Assembly (NCBI RefSeq): GCF_947488185.1
Contig: NZ_CANKYM010000003.1
Span: 632,873 to 696,872, forward strand
DNA length: 64,000 nt
Direction: 5' to 3'
Source: an uncultured Roseobacter sp.
GTDB taxonomy: Bacteria; Pseudomonadota; Alphaproteobacteria; Rhodobacterales; Rhodobacteraceae
Under the pieces are notes generated by a model. That model made no database searches. It saw nothing but the letters and a program-made list of their open reading frames with translations, and was not told where the DNA came from. A program made the position numbers and the translations under genes. Positions 55,050-64,000 of the stretch are shown piece by piece. Every line of letters begins with the position of its first letter. The stretch's first letter is position 1.

Positions 55050-56870
55050 TCATTCCACCGTGACGGATTTGGCAAGGTTGCGGGGCTGGTCCACATCCGT
55101 GCCCTTGGCCACAGCGGTGTGATAGGCCAGCAGCTGCGCCGGGATCGCATAGAGGATCGGCGTCATGATGTCGGGCACCGTGGGCAGTTCGATGGTGGCA
55201 AAGGTGCCTTCGCCAGCCTCCTCAATCCCCTGCCTGTCGGAGATAAGGATCACGCGGCCCTTGCGGGCGATGACCTCCTGCATGTTGCTGACGGTCTTGT
55301 CGAAAAGCGCATCGCGGGGTGCCATTACAACGACCGGCACATATTTGTCGACAAGGGCGATGGGGCCGTGTTTGAGTTCGCCCGAAGCATAAGCCTCTGC
55401 GTGTATGTAGCTGATTTCTTTTAGTTTAAGCGCGCCCTCAAGGGCCAGCGGGAACATCATGCCGCGTCCCAGAAACAGTACATCACGTGCTTCGGCTATT
55501 TTGAGCGCGGCCTTTTGCATTGCTTTGTTCGCTTCCAACGCGGTCGAGAGCATGCTGGGCATGCCGCGCAGGGCCGACAGGTGATCGGCCAGCGTTTCGG
55601 CGTCGATTTCACCGCGATCCCGCGCGGCCTTGAGCGCCAGAATGAGCAGTACCGCAAGCTGGCAGCTGAACGCCTTGGTGGAAGCGACGCCGACCTCGAC
55701 CCCGGCATGGATCGGCAGCACCAGATCACTTTCCCGCGCGATGGAGCTTTCCGGCACGTTCACCACAGAGACGATGCGGTCTGCTTTACCTTCGCAATAC
55801 CGCAGAGCCGCCAACGTGTCAGCGGTTTCACCCGACTGGCTGACAAAAAGCGCGGTAGTACGCGCCGGCACGGGCGGTTCGCGATAGCGGAATTCGGAGG
55901 CGACATCGACGTCAACCGGCAGGCGCGCGATCTGTTCAAACCAGTATTTTGCCGTGAGGCAGGCATAGGAGGCGGTGCCACAGGCAACCATCGTCAGACG
56001 GTCCACCTTTGAGAAATCCATGCCGGGGTCGGGCAGGGTAATCTCGCCGTTCGCATCCAGGTAGTTCCCGAGCGCTTGCCCCATAACCGTCGGCTGCTCG
56101 GCAATTTCTTTGGCCATGAAGTGTTTGTGGCCTGCCTTGTCGATCCGTGTATCCCCGATTTGCACGGTTTTGACAGGACGATTGGCCAGTGTGCCATGCG
56201 CGTCGCGAATTTCGACACCGGTGCGTGTTATGATGGCGCGGTCGCCCTCTTCAAGATAGCTGATGCGGTCGGTAAGCGGTGCCAGCGCAATTGCATCCGA
56301 ACCCACGAACATCTCGCCGTCGCCATGACCAATGGCCAGCGGCGAGCCCTTCCGTGCTGCCACGATCAGGTCGTCCTCACCCGAAAACAGGAAGGCGAGG
56401 GCAAAAGCGCCGGTCAGGCGATCCAGCGTCTTGCTGGCTGCTTCGACCGGGTCCGAGCCTTCCGTCATGTAGTGTTCGGTCATCAAAGCAATGGTTTCGG
56501 TGTCCGTTTGCGTCACGAACTCAACGCCATGCTCGGCCAGTTCCGCCCGCAATTCGCGGAAATTCTCGATGATCCCGTTATGTACCACGGCGACGCGGCC
56601 TGCCTGATGCGGATGCGCATTGACGACGGTGGGTGCGCCATGTGTCGCCCACCGCGTGTGACCAATGCCCGACTTTCCGGTCAGCGGTTCATGTACCAGC
56701 AAGTCCGAAAGATTAACCAGCTTGCCGACAGCGCGACGCCGGTCGAGAATGCCGTCTTCGACCGTGGCAATCCCGGCACTGTCATAGCCGCGGTATTCGA
56801 GCCGTTTTAGTGCTTCCACCAGAATGGGCGCTACTTCATGACTGCCCAGGACCCCTACAATTCCACACAT
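55050..56870 (-). CDS. glmS: Glutamine--fructose-6-phosphate aminotransferase
   Basis: Makes glucosamine-6-phosphate for UDP-GlcNAc. 606 residues: N-terminal Ntn glutaminase with nucleophile Cys2 (MCGIVGVLG), YDSAGIA, HTRWATHG, HNGIIEN; then two SIS sugar-isomerase domains (ACGTASYACL, SQSGETADTLAALR; GRGMMFPLALEGALKLKEISYIHAEAY) ending LAKSVTVE. It follows glmU after only 2 bases, so it is translated from the glmU message, and a glmS ribozyme could not fit in that gap. Confidence 0.97.
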   Translation of the reverse strand: MCGIVGVLGSHEVAPILVEALKRLEYRGYDSAGIATVEDGILDRRRAVGKLVNLSDLLVHEPLTGKSGIGHTRWATHGAPTVVNAHPHQAGRVAVVHNGIIENFRELRAELAEHGVEFVTQTDTETIALMTEHYMTEGSDPVEAASKTLDRLTGAFALAFLFSGEDDLIVAARKGSPLAIGHGDGEMFVGSDAIALAPLTDRISYLEEGDRAIITRTGVEIRDAHGTLANRPVKTVQIGDTRIDKAGHKHFMAKEIAEQPTVMGQALGNYLDANGEITLPDPGMDFSKVDRLTMVACGTASYACLTAKYWFEQIARLPVDVDVASEFRYREPPVPARTTALFVSQSGETADTLAALRYCEGKADRIVSVVNVPESSIARESDLVLPIHAGVEVGVASTKAFSCQLAVLLILALKAARDRGEIDAETLADHLSALRGMPSMLSTALEANKAMQKAALKIAEARDVLFLGRGMMFPLALEGALKLKEISYIHAEAYASGELKHGPIALVDKYVPVVVMAPRDALFDKTVSNMQEVIARKGRVILISDRQGIEEAGEGTFATIELPTVPDIMTPILYAIPAQLLAYHTAVAKGTDVDQPRNLAKSVTVE

Positions 56871-56872
56871 TT

Positions 56873-58228
56873 TCAGCTGCCTCTTTGCAGTTTGGCTTTC
56901 TTGGCCTTTAAGATATCGAACAATTTCGTTGCCATGCCGGGTTTCTCGACCTGCGGCGCGCGGGCGATGGCCAGCGCATCGGCCTCCACATCCGAGGTGA
57001 TGACCGATCCGCTGCCCGTCATGGCACGGTCTCCGATCGACACCGGAGCGACCAGCATTGTGTTGGAGCCGATAAAGACATTGTCGCCGATCTCGGTCCG
57101 GTGTTTCAGAACGCCGTCATAGTTGCAGGTGATCGTGCCCGCGCCGACGTTGGTCTGCGCCCCAAGCGTGGCATCCCCGATGTAGCTGAGGTGATTGACC
57201 TTGGTGCCTTCGCCGATCTGCGCGTTCTTGATCTCGACGAAATTGCCGACCCGCACGTTCTCGCTGAGCTCGGCACCGGGGCGCAGCCGGGCATATGGCC
57301 CCACAACCGCGCCACGGGCCACGTGGCAGCCTTCGAGATGCGAAAACGCCCGGATGGTCGCGCCTGATTCTACGGTGACGCCGGGACCAAAGACGACATT
57401 TGGCTCAATGACCGTGTCGCGCCCGATCACGGTGTCAAAGGCGAAATGCACGGTATCGGGTGCGGGCAGGGTCACACCATCTGTTAAAGCCTTGGTACGC
57501 GCACGGGCCTGGTACCCGGCTTCGGCGGCTGCCAGATCGGTGCGGCTGTCGATGCCAAGCGTTTCGGTTTCATCGCATTTGACCGCCGTCACGGAGAGGC
57601 CCCGCGCGTTGGCCAGCGCCACAACCTCCGTCAGATAGTATTCACCTGACGCATTGTCATTGCCCACTTCCGCAATTAGTTCGAAGAGGAGTTTCGCATC
57701 GCATCGCAGCAACCCGCTGTTGGTAAAGCGAATGGCGCGCTCCTCTTCGGTGGCATCCTTGTACTCGACTATACGCTCCAGCCGGTCACCCCGCATGATC
57801 AGGCGCCCGTACCGCGGTTGCACTTCGGCGATATCAAATCCGAGCACAACGATGTCGTGTTCTGCCCGGGCGGCGAGCATGCGCTCGAGGGTTTCCGCCT
57901 GCAAAAACGGAGTGTCGCCAAAGAGTACCGCAACATCACCGTCGAAGCCTTCGAGTACCGCGCGCGCCTGATCCACGGCATGTGCGGTCCCCAACTGTTC
58001 AGACTGCAACACGATCTCGACGGATGCATCGTGGCTGAGTGCGGCACGCCGCACCCGGTCAGCACCATGCCCCGCGACAATGACGGTTTTTTCGGGCATC
58101 AGGCGCGCGCCTGCGTGCATCGCATGGATCAAAAGCGGCGCCCCTGCGAGCGGGTGGAGGACCTTGGGCAGGTCCGAGTTCATCCGGGTGCCTTTGCCTG
58201 CGGCGAGGATGACCAAAGCGGTTTTCAT
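56873..58228 (-). CDS. glmU: Bifunctional GlmU (uridyltransferase/acetyltransferase)
   Basis: Acetylates glucosamine-1-phosphate and adds UMP to make UDP-GlcNAc. 451 residues: the pyrophosphorylase domain with LAAGKGTRM and YKDATEEERAI, then a left-handed beta-helix with hexapeptide repeats (IGEGTKVNHLSYIGDATLGAQTN) ending near residue 420. Head of the glmU-glmS-PPOX minus-strand operon; the 138-base gap to the divergent HAD gene should hold its promoter. Confidence 0.96.
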   Translation of the reverse strand: MKTALVILAAGKGTRMNSDLPKVLHPLAGAPLLIHAMHAGARLMPEKTVIVAGHGADRVRRAALSHDASVEIVLQSEQLGTAHAVDQARAVLEGFDGDVAVLFGDTPFLQAETLERMLAARAEHDIVVLGFDIAEVQPRYGRLIMRGDRLERIVEYKDATEEERAIRFTNSGLLRCDAKLLFELIAEVGNDNASGEYYLTEVVALANARGLSVTAVKCDETETLGIDSRTDLAAAEAGYQARARTKALTDGVTLPAPDTVHFAFDTVIGRDTVIEPNVVFGPGVTVESGATIRAFSHLEGCHVARGAVVGPYARLRPGAELSENVRVGNFVEIKNAQIGEGTKVNHLSYIGDATLGAQTNVGAGTITCNYDGVLKHRTEIGDNVFIGSNTMLVAPVSIGDRAMTGSGSVITSDVEADALAIARAPQVEKPGMATKLFDILKAKKAKLQRGS

Positions 58229-58366
58229 GTCGTTTCTCTTTGTGTTCTGCTTCGGCCCTGTTTATCCGTCTGGCGCAGCGGCGCAAGCCACGCAGGCATC
58301 AAAGAAGGTTGCGGCTTGCAACATGTCTGGGCGGTCATTCGCCCAAGGATGAGGCGGAGAACGGGC

Positions 58367-59032
58367 ATGAAAACTGTTATTTTCGATCTGGATGGGACTT
58401 TGGCCGACACCAGTGGCGACCTGATTGCGGCGGCCAATCACTGTTTCCGGGCCATGGGTGAAGGCGATGTGCTGGACCCCGATGCTGATGCGGGCACGGC
58501 CCTGCGCGGCGGGCGGGCGATGCTGCGTGCCGGGCTGACGCGTCTTGGTCGCGAGGAAATGGAACCGACAATTGATCACTACTATCCCCATTTGCTGGAG
58601 GCCTATGGTGCGGCCATCGACGTCCACACGCAGGTCTATCCGCGGGCAATGGAGGCGGTTGAGCGATTGAAAACCGGCGGCTATGGCGTTGGCATCTGCA
58701 CCAACAAGCCTGAGGGCCTTGCGGAGGCGTTGCTGCAAAAGCTGGGCGTGAGGGATGCCTTTGCCTCGCTGGTCGGCGCTGACACCTTGTCTGTGCGCAA
58801 ACCGGATCCGGCGCCGCTCTATGAGGCGGTGCGGCGCGCCGGGGGAGAACCTGCGCTTTCGGTGCTGATCGGCGATTCAGATACCGACAGAAACACAGCG
58901 CGGGCGGCGCAGGTGCCTTGTGTGCTGGTCACCTTTGGCCCGGCGGGGGGCGATATGGCGGCATTGGAACCGGAAGGCCTGCTGGCGGATTACGCCGATC
59001 TGCCGCAGATGGTGGACCGTCTGCTGGCTTGA
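58367..59032 (+). CDS. HAD-family phosphatase (phosphoglycolate-phosphatase-like)
   Basis: 221-residue HAD hydrolase. Motif I DLDGTLADT (Asp7, Asp9), motif II near ICTNKPEG, motif III KPDPAPL and motif IV IGDSDTDRNTA. The cap is helical (C1 type), as in Gph. Substrate inferred by family; phosphoglycolate would fit aerobic or photoheterotrophic life but is not shown. ATG 58367 is preceded by GGCGGAG. The longer frame upstream is antisense to glmU. Confidence 0.85.
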   Translation: MKTVIFDLDGTLADTSGDLIAAANHCFRAMGEGDVLDPDADAGTALRGGRAMLRAGLTRLGREEMEPTIDHYYPHLLEAYGAAIDVHTQVYPRAMEAVERLKTGGYGVGICTNKPEGLAEALLQKLGVRDAFASLVGADTLSVRKPDPAPLYEAVRRAGGEPALSVLIGDSDTDRNTARAAQVPCVLVTFGPAGGDMAALEPEGLLADYADLPQMVDRLLA

Positions 59033-59080
59033 CCGGGGCCGGGGCCATCGGCAAAGCTGCAATCAACCAAGGGGTGTCAG

Positions 59081-60289
59081 ATGACAGAGATTTTCAAGGG
59101 CAGCTTCACCCAGCAGGAGCCCATTCCCGAAGCCGGTATCGAGGCGGCGCTCACGGTGCTGCGCCATGGTCGGCTGCACCGCTACAACACCTCCGCCGAA
59201 GAGATCAGCGAAACGGCCCTGTTGGAACAGGAGTTCGCCGCAGCCGTTGGTGCCAAATACTGCCTGGCCGTGGCCTCGGGCGGGTATGCTATGGCCACGG
59301 CCCTGCGCGCGCTGGGCGTGCAGCCCGGCGATCCGGTGCTGTCGAATGCCTTCACGCTGGCCCCGGTGCCAGGGGCCATCGCCGCCCAGGGGGCCAAGCC
59401 GGTGTTTGTCGGCGTGACCGAAGCCCTGACCATTGATCTGGATGATCTGCGGGCCAAGGCGGGGCAGGCGAAGGTGCTGCTGCTCAGCCACATGCGCGGT
59501 CATATCTGCGACATGGAGGCGCTGGTGGCGATCTGTGACGCAGCTGGCATCAAGGTGATCGAGGATTGCGCGCATACGATGGGTGCGGCGTGGAACGGGG
59601 TTCCGTCAGGGCAGCACGGTCTGGTCGGTTGCTATTCCTGCCAAACCTACAAACATGTCAATTCCGGCGAGGGCGGGTTTCTGGTGACGGATGATTCAGA
59701 GGTGGCCGCCCGCGCGGTGATGCTGTCCGGCTCCTATATGCTCTATGAACGCCATCTGGCGGCCCCGCCGAAAGAAGCCTTTGAGACCATCCGCTATGAA
59801 ACGCCGAACATCTCGGGCCGGATGGACAACCTGCGCGCGGCAATCCTGCGGCCGCAGGTGGCTGATCTGGCAACGCAATGTGCCCGGTGGAACGATCGGT
59901 ATTACCGGTTGGAGGCCGGGCTGCGGGGTACGCCGGGGCTGACCGTCATCGACCGGCCCGAAGAGGAAACGATTGTCGGATCCTCCATCCAGTTCCTGCT
60001 GCTCGACTGGGCCGCCGATGATGTGCGTCGGGTTCTGGCCCGCTGCGCGGATCGCGGGGTGGAACTGAAGTGGTTCGGCGCGCCGGAGCCTTTGGGCTTT
60101 ACCAGCCGCTACGACAGCTGGCGCTATGCCGAGACACCGCAGATGCCCGATTCCGACCGGGTACTGGCGGGGATCGTGGACATGCGCGTGCCCCTGACGT
60201 TCTCTCTGGAGGACTGTGACCTGATTGCGCGGATCATCCGGGCAGAGGTCGGCGCGGTCTATCAGACGCAATCGACTGCGGCCGAGTAA
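59081..60289 (+). CDS. DegT/DnrJ/EryC1/StrS-type PLP aminotransferase
   Basis: 402-residue sugar- or amine-aminotransferase-like enzyme. Visible: VASGGYAMATALRALG, EDCAHTMGAAWNG (Asp162 for the pyridine nitrogen), and SCQTYKHVNSGEGG with the PLP lysine Lys191, so it is not the dehydratase variant that replaces this Lys by His. No nucleotide-sugar genes lie nearby, so its substrate is unclear. It begins 48 bases after the HAD gene and may share its transcript. Confidence 0.88.
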   Translation: MTEIFKGSFTQQEPIPEAGIEAALTVLRHGRLHRYNTSAEEISETALLEQEFAAAVGAKYCLAVASGGYAMATALRALGVQPGDPVLSNAFTLAPVPGAIAAQGAKPVFVGVTEALTIDLDDLRAKAGQAKVLLLSHMRGHICDMEALVAICDAAGIKVIEDCAHTMGAAWNGVPSGQHGLVGCYSCQTYKHVNSGEGGFLVTDDSEVAARAVMLSGSYMLYERHLAAPPKEAFETIRYETPNISGRMDNLRAAILRPQVADLATQCARWNDRYYRLEAGLRGTPGLTVIDRPEEETIVGSSIQFLLLDWAADDVRRVLARCADRGVELKWFGAPEPLGFTSRYDSWRYAETPQMPDSDRVLAGIVDMRVPLTFSLEDCDLIARIIRAEVGAVYQTQSTAAE

Positions 60290-60341
60290 CACGCACGGGG
60301 CGGCGTGTTATCTTGACCAATCAGGGGGCATGTGTCATTTA

Positions 60342-60355
60342 TGAACGCGTGTTCA
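60342..60355. promoter_or_regulatory. Candidate operator in the ivd promoter
   Basis: TGAAC-GCGT-GTTCA (60342-60355) is a palindrome with imperfect AT-rich flanks (TTAT.../...ATAA). It lies just downstream of a plausible promoter (TTGACC 60313-60318 with a -10 around CATTTA 60336-60341) and 27 bases before ivd ATG, a place for a repressor. Regulators of leucine/acyl-CoA breakdown (TetR- or MerR-type) use such sites; identity is unknown. Confidence 0.45.
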
Positions 60356-60381
60356 ATAAATTCTGACGGGAGGGCGGCGCG

Positions 60382-61545
60382 ATGTTTATGGCAACCATGG
60401 CTTTCGATCTGGGCGAGGACGTGGGTGCGCTGCGCGACGTGGTGCACCGTTGGGCGCAGGACCGCGTCAAGCCGATGGCAGCAGATATCGACGAGAAAAA
60501 CACTTTTCCCCCGGAGCTTTGGCCGGAGATGGGGGAGCTGGGGCTGCTTGGCATTACCGTCGATGAAGAGTTTGGCGGGGCGGGCATGTCCTATCTGGCC
60601 CACACCGTTGCTATTGAGGAAATCGCCCGCGCCAGCGCGTCGGTGTCGCTGTCTTATGGCGCACATTCCAATCTTTGCGTGAACCAGATCAAGCTGAATG
60701 GCACGCAGGAGCAAAAACAGAAATACCTTCCGGACCTGATTTCCGGGACGCATGTGGGTGCGCTGGCAATGTCCGAAGCGGGCGCGGGATCGGACGTGGT
60801 TTCGATGAAGCTGCGCGCTGAGAAGCGCAACGACCACTACCGGTTGAACGGTACCAAATACTGGATCACCAACGGTCCGGACGCGGATACGCTGGTGGTC
60901 TATGCCAAGACCGACCCGGAGGCGGGCAGCAAAGGCATAACCGCCTTCATCATCGAAAAGGAGATGACCGGGTTTTCCACGAGCCCGCATTTCGACAAGC
61001 TGGGCATGCGCGGGTCGAATACCGCCGAGTTGATCTTTGAGGATGTCGAGGTGCCTTTCGAGAATGTGCTCGGCGAGGAGGGCAAAGGCGTGCGCGTGCT
61101 GATGTCAGGCCTCGACTACGAACGGGTTGTGCTGGCGGGCATTGGCACCGGCATCATGGCGGCCTGCCTCGATGCGATCATGCCGTACCTCTCCGAGCGC
61201 AAGCAGTTCGGCCAACCCATCGGGAATTTCCAGCTGATGCAGGGCAAGATCGCCGATATGTACACGGCGATGAACTCCGCGCGTGCCTATGTCTATGAGG
61301 TGGCCAAGGCTTGTGACCGCGGGGATGTAACCCGTCAGGATGCGGCGGCCTGCTGTCTTTACGCCTCGGAGGAGGCAATGAAACAGGCGCATCAGGCCGT
61401 GCAGGCCATGGGCGGCGCGGGGTTTTTGAACGATAGCCCCGTGGCGCGGCTCTTCCGGGATGCGAAGCTGATGGAAATCGGCGCAGGCACTTCTGAAATC
61501 AGGCGCATGCTTGTGGGCCGCGAGTTAATGGCGGCGATGGGCTGA
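60382..61545 (+). CDS. ivd: Isovaleryl-CoA dehydrogenase
   Basis: FAD acyl-CoA dehydrogenase of leucine degradation, passing electrons to ETF. 387 residues. FAD/substrate motifs [26 protein letters not shown], and the C-terminal [23 protein letters not shown] with [11 protein letters not shown]. The catalytic glutamate is at Glu247 ([11 protein letters not shown]), the internal position typical of isovaleryl-CoA dehydrogenase rather than of other acyl-CoA dehydrogenases, which have it near the C-terminus. mccB lies 1.2 kb downstream. Confidence 0.95.
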   Translation: MFMATMAFDLGEDVGALRDVVHRWAQDRVKPMAADIDEKNTFPPELWPEMGELGLLGITVDEEFGGAGMSYLAHTVAIEEIARASASVSLSYGAHSNLCVNQIKLNGTQEQKQKYLPDLISGTHVGALAMSEAGAGSDVVSMKLRAEKRNDHYRLNGTKYWITNGPDADTLVVYAKTDPEAGSKGITAFIIEKEMTGFSTSPHFDKLGMRGSNTAELIFEDVEVPFENVLGEEGKGVRVLMSGLDYERVVLAGIGTGIMAACLDAIMPYLSERKQFGQPIGNFQLMQGKIADMYTAMNSARAYVYEVAKACDRGDVTRQDAAACCLYASEEAMKQAHQAVQAMGGAGFLNDSPVARLFRDAKLMEIGAGTSEIRRMLVGRELMAAMG

Positions 61546-61591
61546 CCCAATGGGGGAAATCGGATCAACCCTTTTGCGTGCCTCCTGTGCG

Positions 61592-62197
61592 TCAGAACCT
61601 GTGGACGTAGGCCACACCAAAGAGGAAGGGGTCAATCTCGGCAGTGCCGATGGATGCACCGTTGAGAGTGGCGTCAGTGTCGATGTCAAACCACCGAACG
61701 TTCAGCCGCAAGGACCCTGCATCGCTGATCTGGTAATCGACGCCGGCCTGCAGCGAGACACCCCAGGAATCATCCAGTTCGAGGGTGCCCAACGGGGATT
61801 CCTCTTCGAAGAAAGTGGTGTAGTTGATCCCCGCGCCAACATAGGGTTTCCACTTGCTTGCATTGGGGAAGTGATAGTTGACAGACAGGGTGGGCGGCAG
61901 ATGCTTGGTGCTGCCAGCCGCGCCGATGCCGGCAATCGAGATGTCATGCTCGAACGGGGTCGCCGCCAGCAACTCGAGTCCCAGATTGTCGCGGATGAAG
62001 TATTCGAAGGTGAAGGTAAAGCTGACATCGTCATCGATGTCCGCCTCGCCGCCAGCAAGGGTGCCATTGCCGGATTTCGGGTTCACGGTGGCGACACCAA
62101 CACCGATTGTCCAATCGCCTTGAGATTGCGCCAGCGCGGGGCCTGTGACAAGCGCCAGCGCGCTGGTCAGGAGGAGGGCTTTGATGGTGATCTTCAT
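61592..62197 (-). CDS. OmpW-family outer-membrane protein
   Basis: A 201-residue beta-barrel protein: signal peptide 1-22 (MKITIKALLLTSALALVTGPALA), then WTIGVGVATVNP, FTFEYFIRDNLGLELLAATPFEHDI, HLPPTLSVNYHF, and YVGAGINYTTFFEEE, ending in an aromatic/F terminus (GVAYVHRF), the usual outer-membrane-insertion signal. OmpW-like porins may pass small hydrophobic molecules. It is opposite in strand to ivd and mccB and separates them. Confidence 0.92.
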   Translation of the reverse strand: MKITIKALLLTSALALVTGPALAQSQGDWTIGVGVATVNPKSGNGTLAGGEADIDDDVSFTFTFEYFIRDNLGLELLAATPFEHDISIAGIGAAGSTKHLPPTLSVNYHFPNASKWKPYVGAGINYTTFFEEESPLGTLELDDSWGVSLQAGVDYQISDAGSLRLNVRWFDIDTDATLNGASIGTAEIDPFLFGVAYVHRF

Positions 62198-62397
62198 GAT
62201 CTTTCTCTTTCCGTTTTTGAATTCTGGCCCCTGATGCGCCGGACCCGACGTGTGGGCATTGATGCAGATCAAGAGAGTGCGAAGACGGGCTGTGCAAAAT
62301 TGCCGCAGGTGCGAAGAGCCGTTCGGAAACCGGTTCTGAGGATCTGCAAAAGTGATGCGGCGGAAGGTGCAAAACGGCCCTTCGGTCCCTGGCGCTG

Positions 62398-62715
62398 ATG
62401 CCGCGATGGTTATGGTTTACCCCTCTGGCCCTGCTGGTGGTTGCTGTTGCGATCTGGGCATTTCGGCTTGGGTGGATCGCCGTCACCATTTCGGAATCCG
62501 ACGTAATCAATACCTACGCACAGCGCTATCTGGAGGAGGCCGGTTCTACGGCGCTTCTGACCGACTGCACCGGTTTGCCGGGCACGGGCGAGGGTGTCTG
62601 GATCATCGTCCGATGCACGCAGGCGGGACGACAGTTCGACTATCCGGTAGACCGTTTTGGGCGGTTGCTGGACATGCCAGACGGGAGGACGCAACCCGGC
62701 GTCCCCCAGACATGA
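62398..62715 (+). CDS. Small membrane-anchored hypothetical protein (105 aa)
   Basis: A 105-residue protein with one N-terminal hydrophobic segment (about residues 5-23, [17 protein letters not shown]), then a soluble part, [42 protein letters not shown], with two cysteines that could pair in the periplasm. No family recognised. The start (ATG 62398) is moderate in support. It precedes mccB by 40 bases on the same strand. Confidence 0.65.
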   Translation: MPRWLWFTPLALLVVAVAIWAFRLGWIAVTISESDVINTYAQRYLEEAGSTALLTDCTGLPGTGEGVWIIVRCTQAGRQFDYPVDRFGRLLDMPDGRTQPGVPQT

Positions 62716-62755
62716 AAATGCCGCGCGGGCGAGGTCCTGCGATGAAGGAGGTTCC

Positions 62756-64000
62756 ATGAAACTGACATCACAGGCTTTGCCCGCCTCGGAAGGCTTCCAG
62801 GCCAATCGGTCCGCTCATCTGGCGGCATTGGAGGAGATCGCCGAGGCGGCCGGCGCAGCTGCATTGGGAGGTGGGGAGCGGTCCCGCGCGCGCCACGTAA
62901 GCCGGGGCAAGATGCTGCCGCGCGAGCGGGTGGCGAACCTGCTCGATCCCGGCAGCCCGTTTCTCGAAGTGGGGGCGACGGCGGCGCATGGGCTTTACGA
63001 TGGCGCGGCGCCTTGCGCCGGGGTGATCGCCGGTGTTGGTCAAGTGCAGGGGCAAGAGGTCATGGTGGTCTGCAACGATGCCACCGTGAAGGGCGGCACC
63101 TATTACCCGATGACGGTGAAAAAACACCTGCGGGCGCAGGAGATCGCGCAAGATAACCATTTGCCCTGTATTTACCTCGTCGATAGCGGCGGGGCCAACC
63201 TGCCCAATCAGGATGAGGTCTTCCCTGATCGCGATCACTTTGGCCGTATCTTCTACAATCAGGCGCGGATGTCGGCGCTGGGTATCCCGCAGATTGCCGT
63301 GGTCATGGGGTCCTGCACGGCGGGCGGCGCTTACGTGCCCGCCATGTCCGATGTGACGATCATTGTGCGTGATCAGGGCACGATTTTCCTCGCCGGGCCG
63401 CCGCTGGTGAAGGCGGCGACGGGTGAAGTCGTCAGCGCCGAGGACTTGGGCGGTGGCGATGTGCACACACGTCTCAGCGGTGTGGCGGACTATCTGGCAG
63501 AGGATGACGCACATGCACTGGCGCTGGCACGGCGGGCATTAGTCTCGCTGAACCGCGGCAAGCCCGCAACGGTGCAATGGGAAAGCCCCGAAGAGCCCGC
63601 CTACGAGCCCGAGGAAATCCTGGGCGTGGTGCCCGCCGATCTGCGCACGCCTTACGATATCCGCGAGGTGATTGCGCGGCTGGTGGACGGCTCGCGGTTC
63701 GATGAGTTCAAACCGCGTTTCGGCGAAACCCTCGTGACCGGATTTGCACATCTCAAGGGCTGCCCCATCGGGATCATCGCAAACAACGGTGTGCTCTTTT
63801 CGGAGGCCGCCCAGAAGGGTGCGCATTTTGTTGAACTCTGCTCACAGCGCGCGATCCCTCTGGTTTTCCTGCAGAACATCACCGGCTTCATGGTCGGTCG
63901 CAAATATGAAAACGAGGGGATTGCGCGGCATGGGGCCAAGATGGTCACGGCTGTGGCGTCGACCAATGTACCGAAAGTAACCATGCTGGTGGGTGGCTCC
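62756..64000 (+). CDS. mccB: Methylcrotonyl-CoA carboxylase beta subunit (3' end cut by window)
   Basis: Carboxyltransferase subunit of the biotin enzyme after isovaleryl-CoA dehydrogenase in leucine breakdown. ATG 62756 with a perfect AAGGAGG (62745-62751) four bases upstream. Motifs [92 protein letters not shown], and [17 protein letters not shown] are typical of MCC rather than propionyl-CoA carboxylase. 415 codons are in frame to the last base; full length is about 535. Confidence 0.95.
   Translation, partial: MKLTSQALPASEGFQANRSAHLAALEEIAEAAGAAALGGGERSRARHVSRGKMLPRERVANLLDPGSPFLEVGATAAHGLYDGAAPCAGVIAGVGQVQGQEVMVVCNDATVKGGTYYPMTVKKHLRAQEIAQDNHLPCIYLVDSGGANLPNQDEVFPDRDHFGRIFYNQARMSALGIPQIAVVMGSCTAGGAYVPAMSDVTIIVRDQGTIFLAGPPLVKAATGEVVSAEDLGGGDVHTRLSGVADYLAEDDAHALALARRALVSLNRGKPATVQWESPEEPAYEPEEILGVVPADLRTPYDIREVIARLVDGSRFDEFKPRFGETLVTGFAHLKGCPIGIIANNGVLFSEAAQKGAHFVELCSQRAIPLVFLQNITGFMVGRKYENEGIARHGAKMVTAVASTNVPKVTMLVGGS

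Noticed and set aside
56871..56872. Possible glmS ribozyme upstream of glmS
   Set aside because: Only 2 bases separate glmU and glmS, so there is no leader, and the ribozyme is known mainly from Gram-positive bacteria.
1..64000. CRISPR arrays, tRNA or rRNA genes, prophage genes
   Set aside because: No regularly spaced repeats, cloverleaf-like tRNA sequences, rRNA motifs or phage structural genes were noticed on reading both strands.

Overview
The window is a 64 kb stretch of a GC-rich alphaproteobacterial chromosome. Gene content and order point to the Rhodobacteraceae (Roseobacter group): a murC-(DUF2484)2-murB-ddl-ftsQ-ftsA-ftsZ-lpxC division and cell-wall cluster, the aerobic cobaltochelatase genes cobS/cobT, a two-gene pntAB transhydrogenase, and ivd/mccB for leucine breakdown. 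This placement rests on family recognition, not on a search. No rRNA, tRNA, CRISPR array, prophage or complete insertion sequence is visible, and no gene in the window is recognisable as a transcription regulator.

Layout. 1-11.8 kb, + strand: the end of the dcw cluster (murC to ftsZ), lpxC, bamD and recN, i.e. envelope synthesis, division and DNA repair. 11.9-13.6 kb: a ClC chloride channel. 13.6-20.2 kb, - strand: J-domain protein, cobS, an Asp/Glu-racemase-like gene, cobT, an Xaa-Pro aminopeptidase and a DUF427 gene. 20.2-29.1 kb: bolA, a DUF4177 gene, gatB, two unknown genes, a lytic-transglycosylase-like protein, a membrane protein, a short-chain dehydrogenase and pepN. 29.2-33.2 kb, + strand: two very small genes (a 56-residue membrane protein and a DUF2256 zinc-ribbon-like protein), malate synthase G behind two palindromes, a GlcG-like gene and a class-I amidotransferase-type hydrolase. 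33.2-35.5 kb: a REP-associated transposase relative next to an inverted pair of REP sequences, a short-chain dehydrogenase, a glyoxalase-fold protein and a methyltransferase. 35.6-40.3 kb: pntAB and a DUF3422 membrane protein. 40.3-50.5 kb: a very long imperfect palindrome, a peptide-type ABC transporter (solute-binding protein and two permeases on -, a fused double ATPase divergently on +), argE, a FAD oxidoreductase and an M20 amidohydrolase, probably an uptake and nitrogen-salvage locus. 50.5-58.2 kb: glycosyltransferase and waaA (LPS core), moaA, a lipoprotein, and a glmU-glmS-PPOX operon. 58.4-64 kb: a HAD phosphatase, a DegT-type aminotransferase, ivd, an OmpW-like porin, a small membrane protein and the start of mccB, which runs off the window.

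Most genes are ordinary housekeeping genes. The more unusual signals lie between genes or in altered active sites: (i) a RAYT-family protein that appears to have lost both the HUH histidine and the catalytic tyrosine, beside a perfect 27-bp inverted pair of REP elements, with two further REP copies 5 and 14 kb away; (ii) a roughly 183-base nested palindrome between two convergent genes at 40.33-40.51 kb; (iii) a racemase-like protein inside the cobalt-chelatase operon without either canonical cysteine; (iv) a CtrA-like TTAA-N7-TTAA box upstream of ddl-ftsQA; (v) palindromic operator candidates overlapping probable promoters of glcB and ivd. I found no convincing new multi-gene system.
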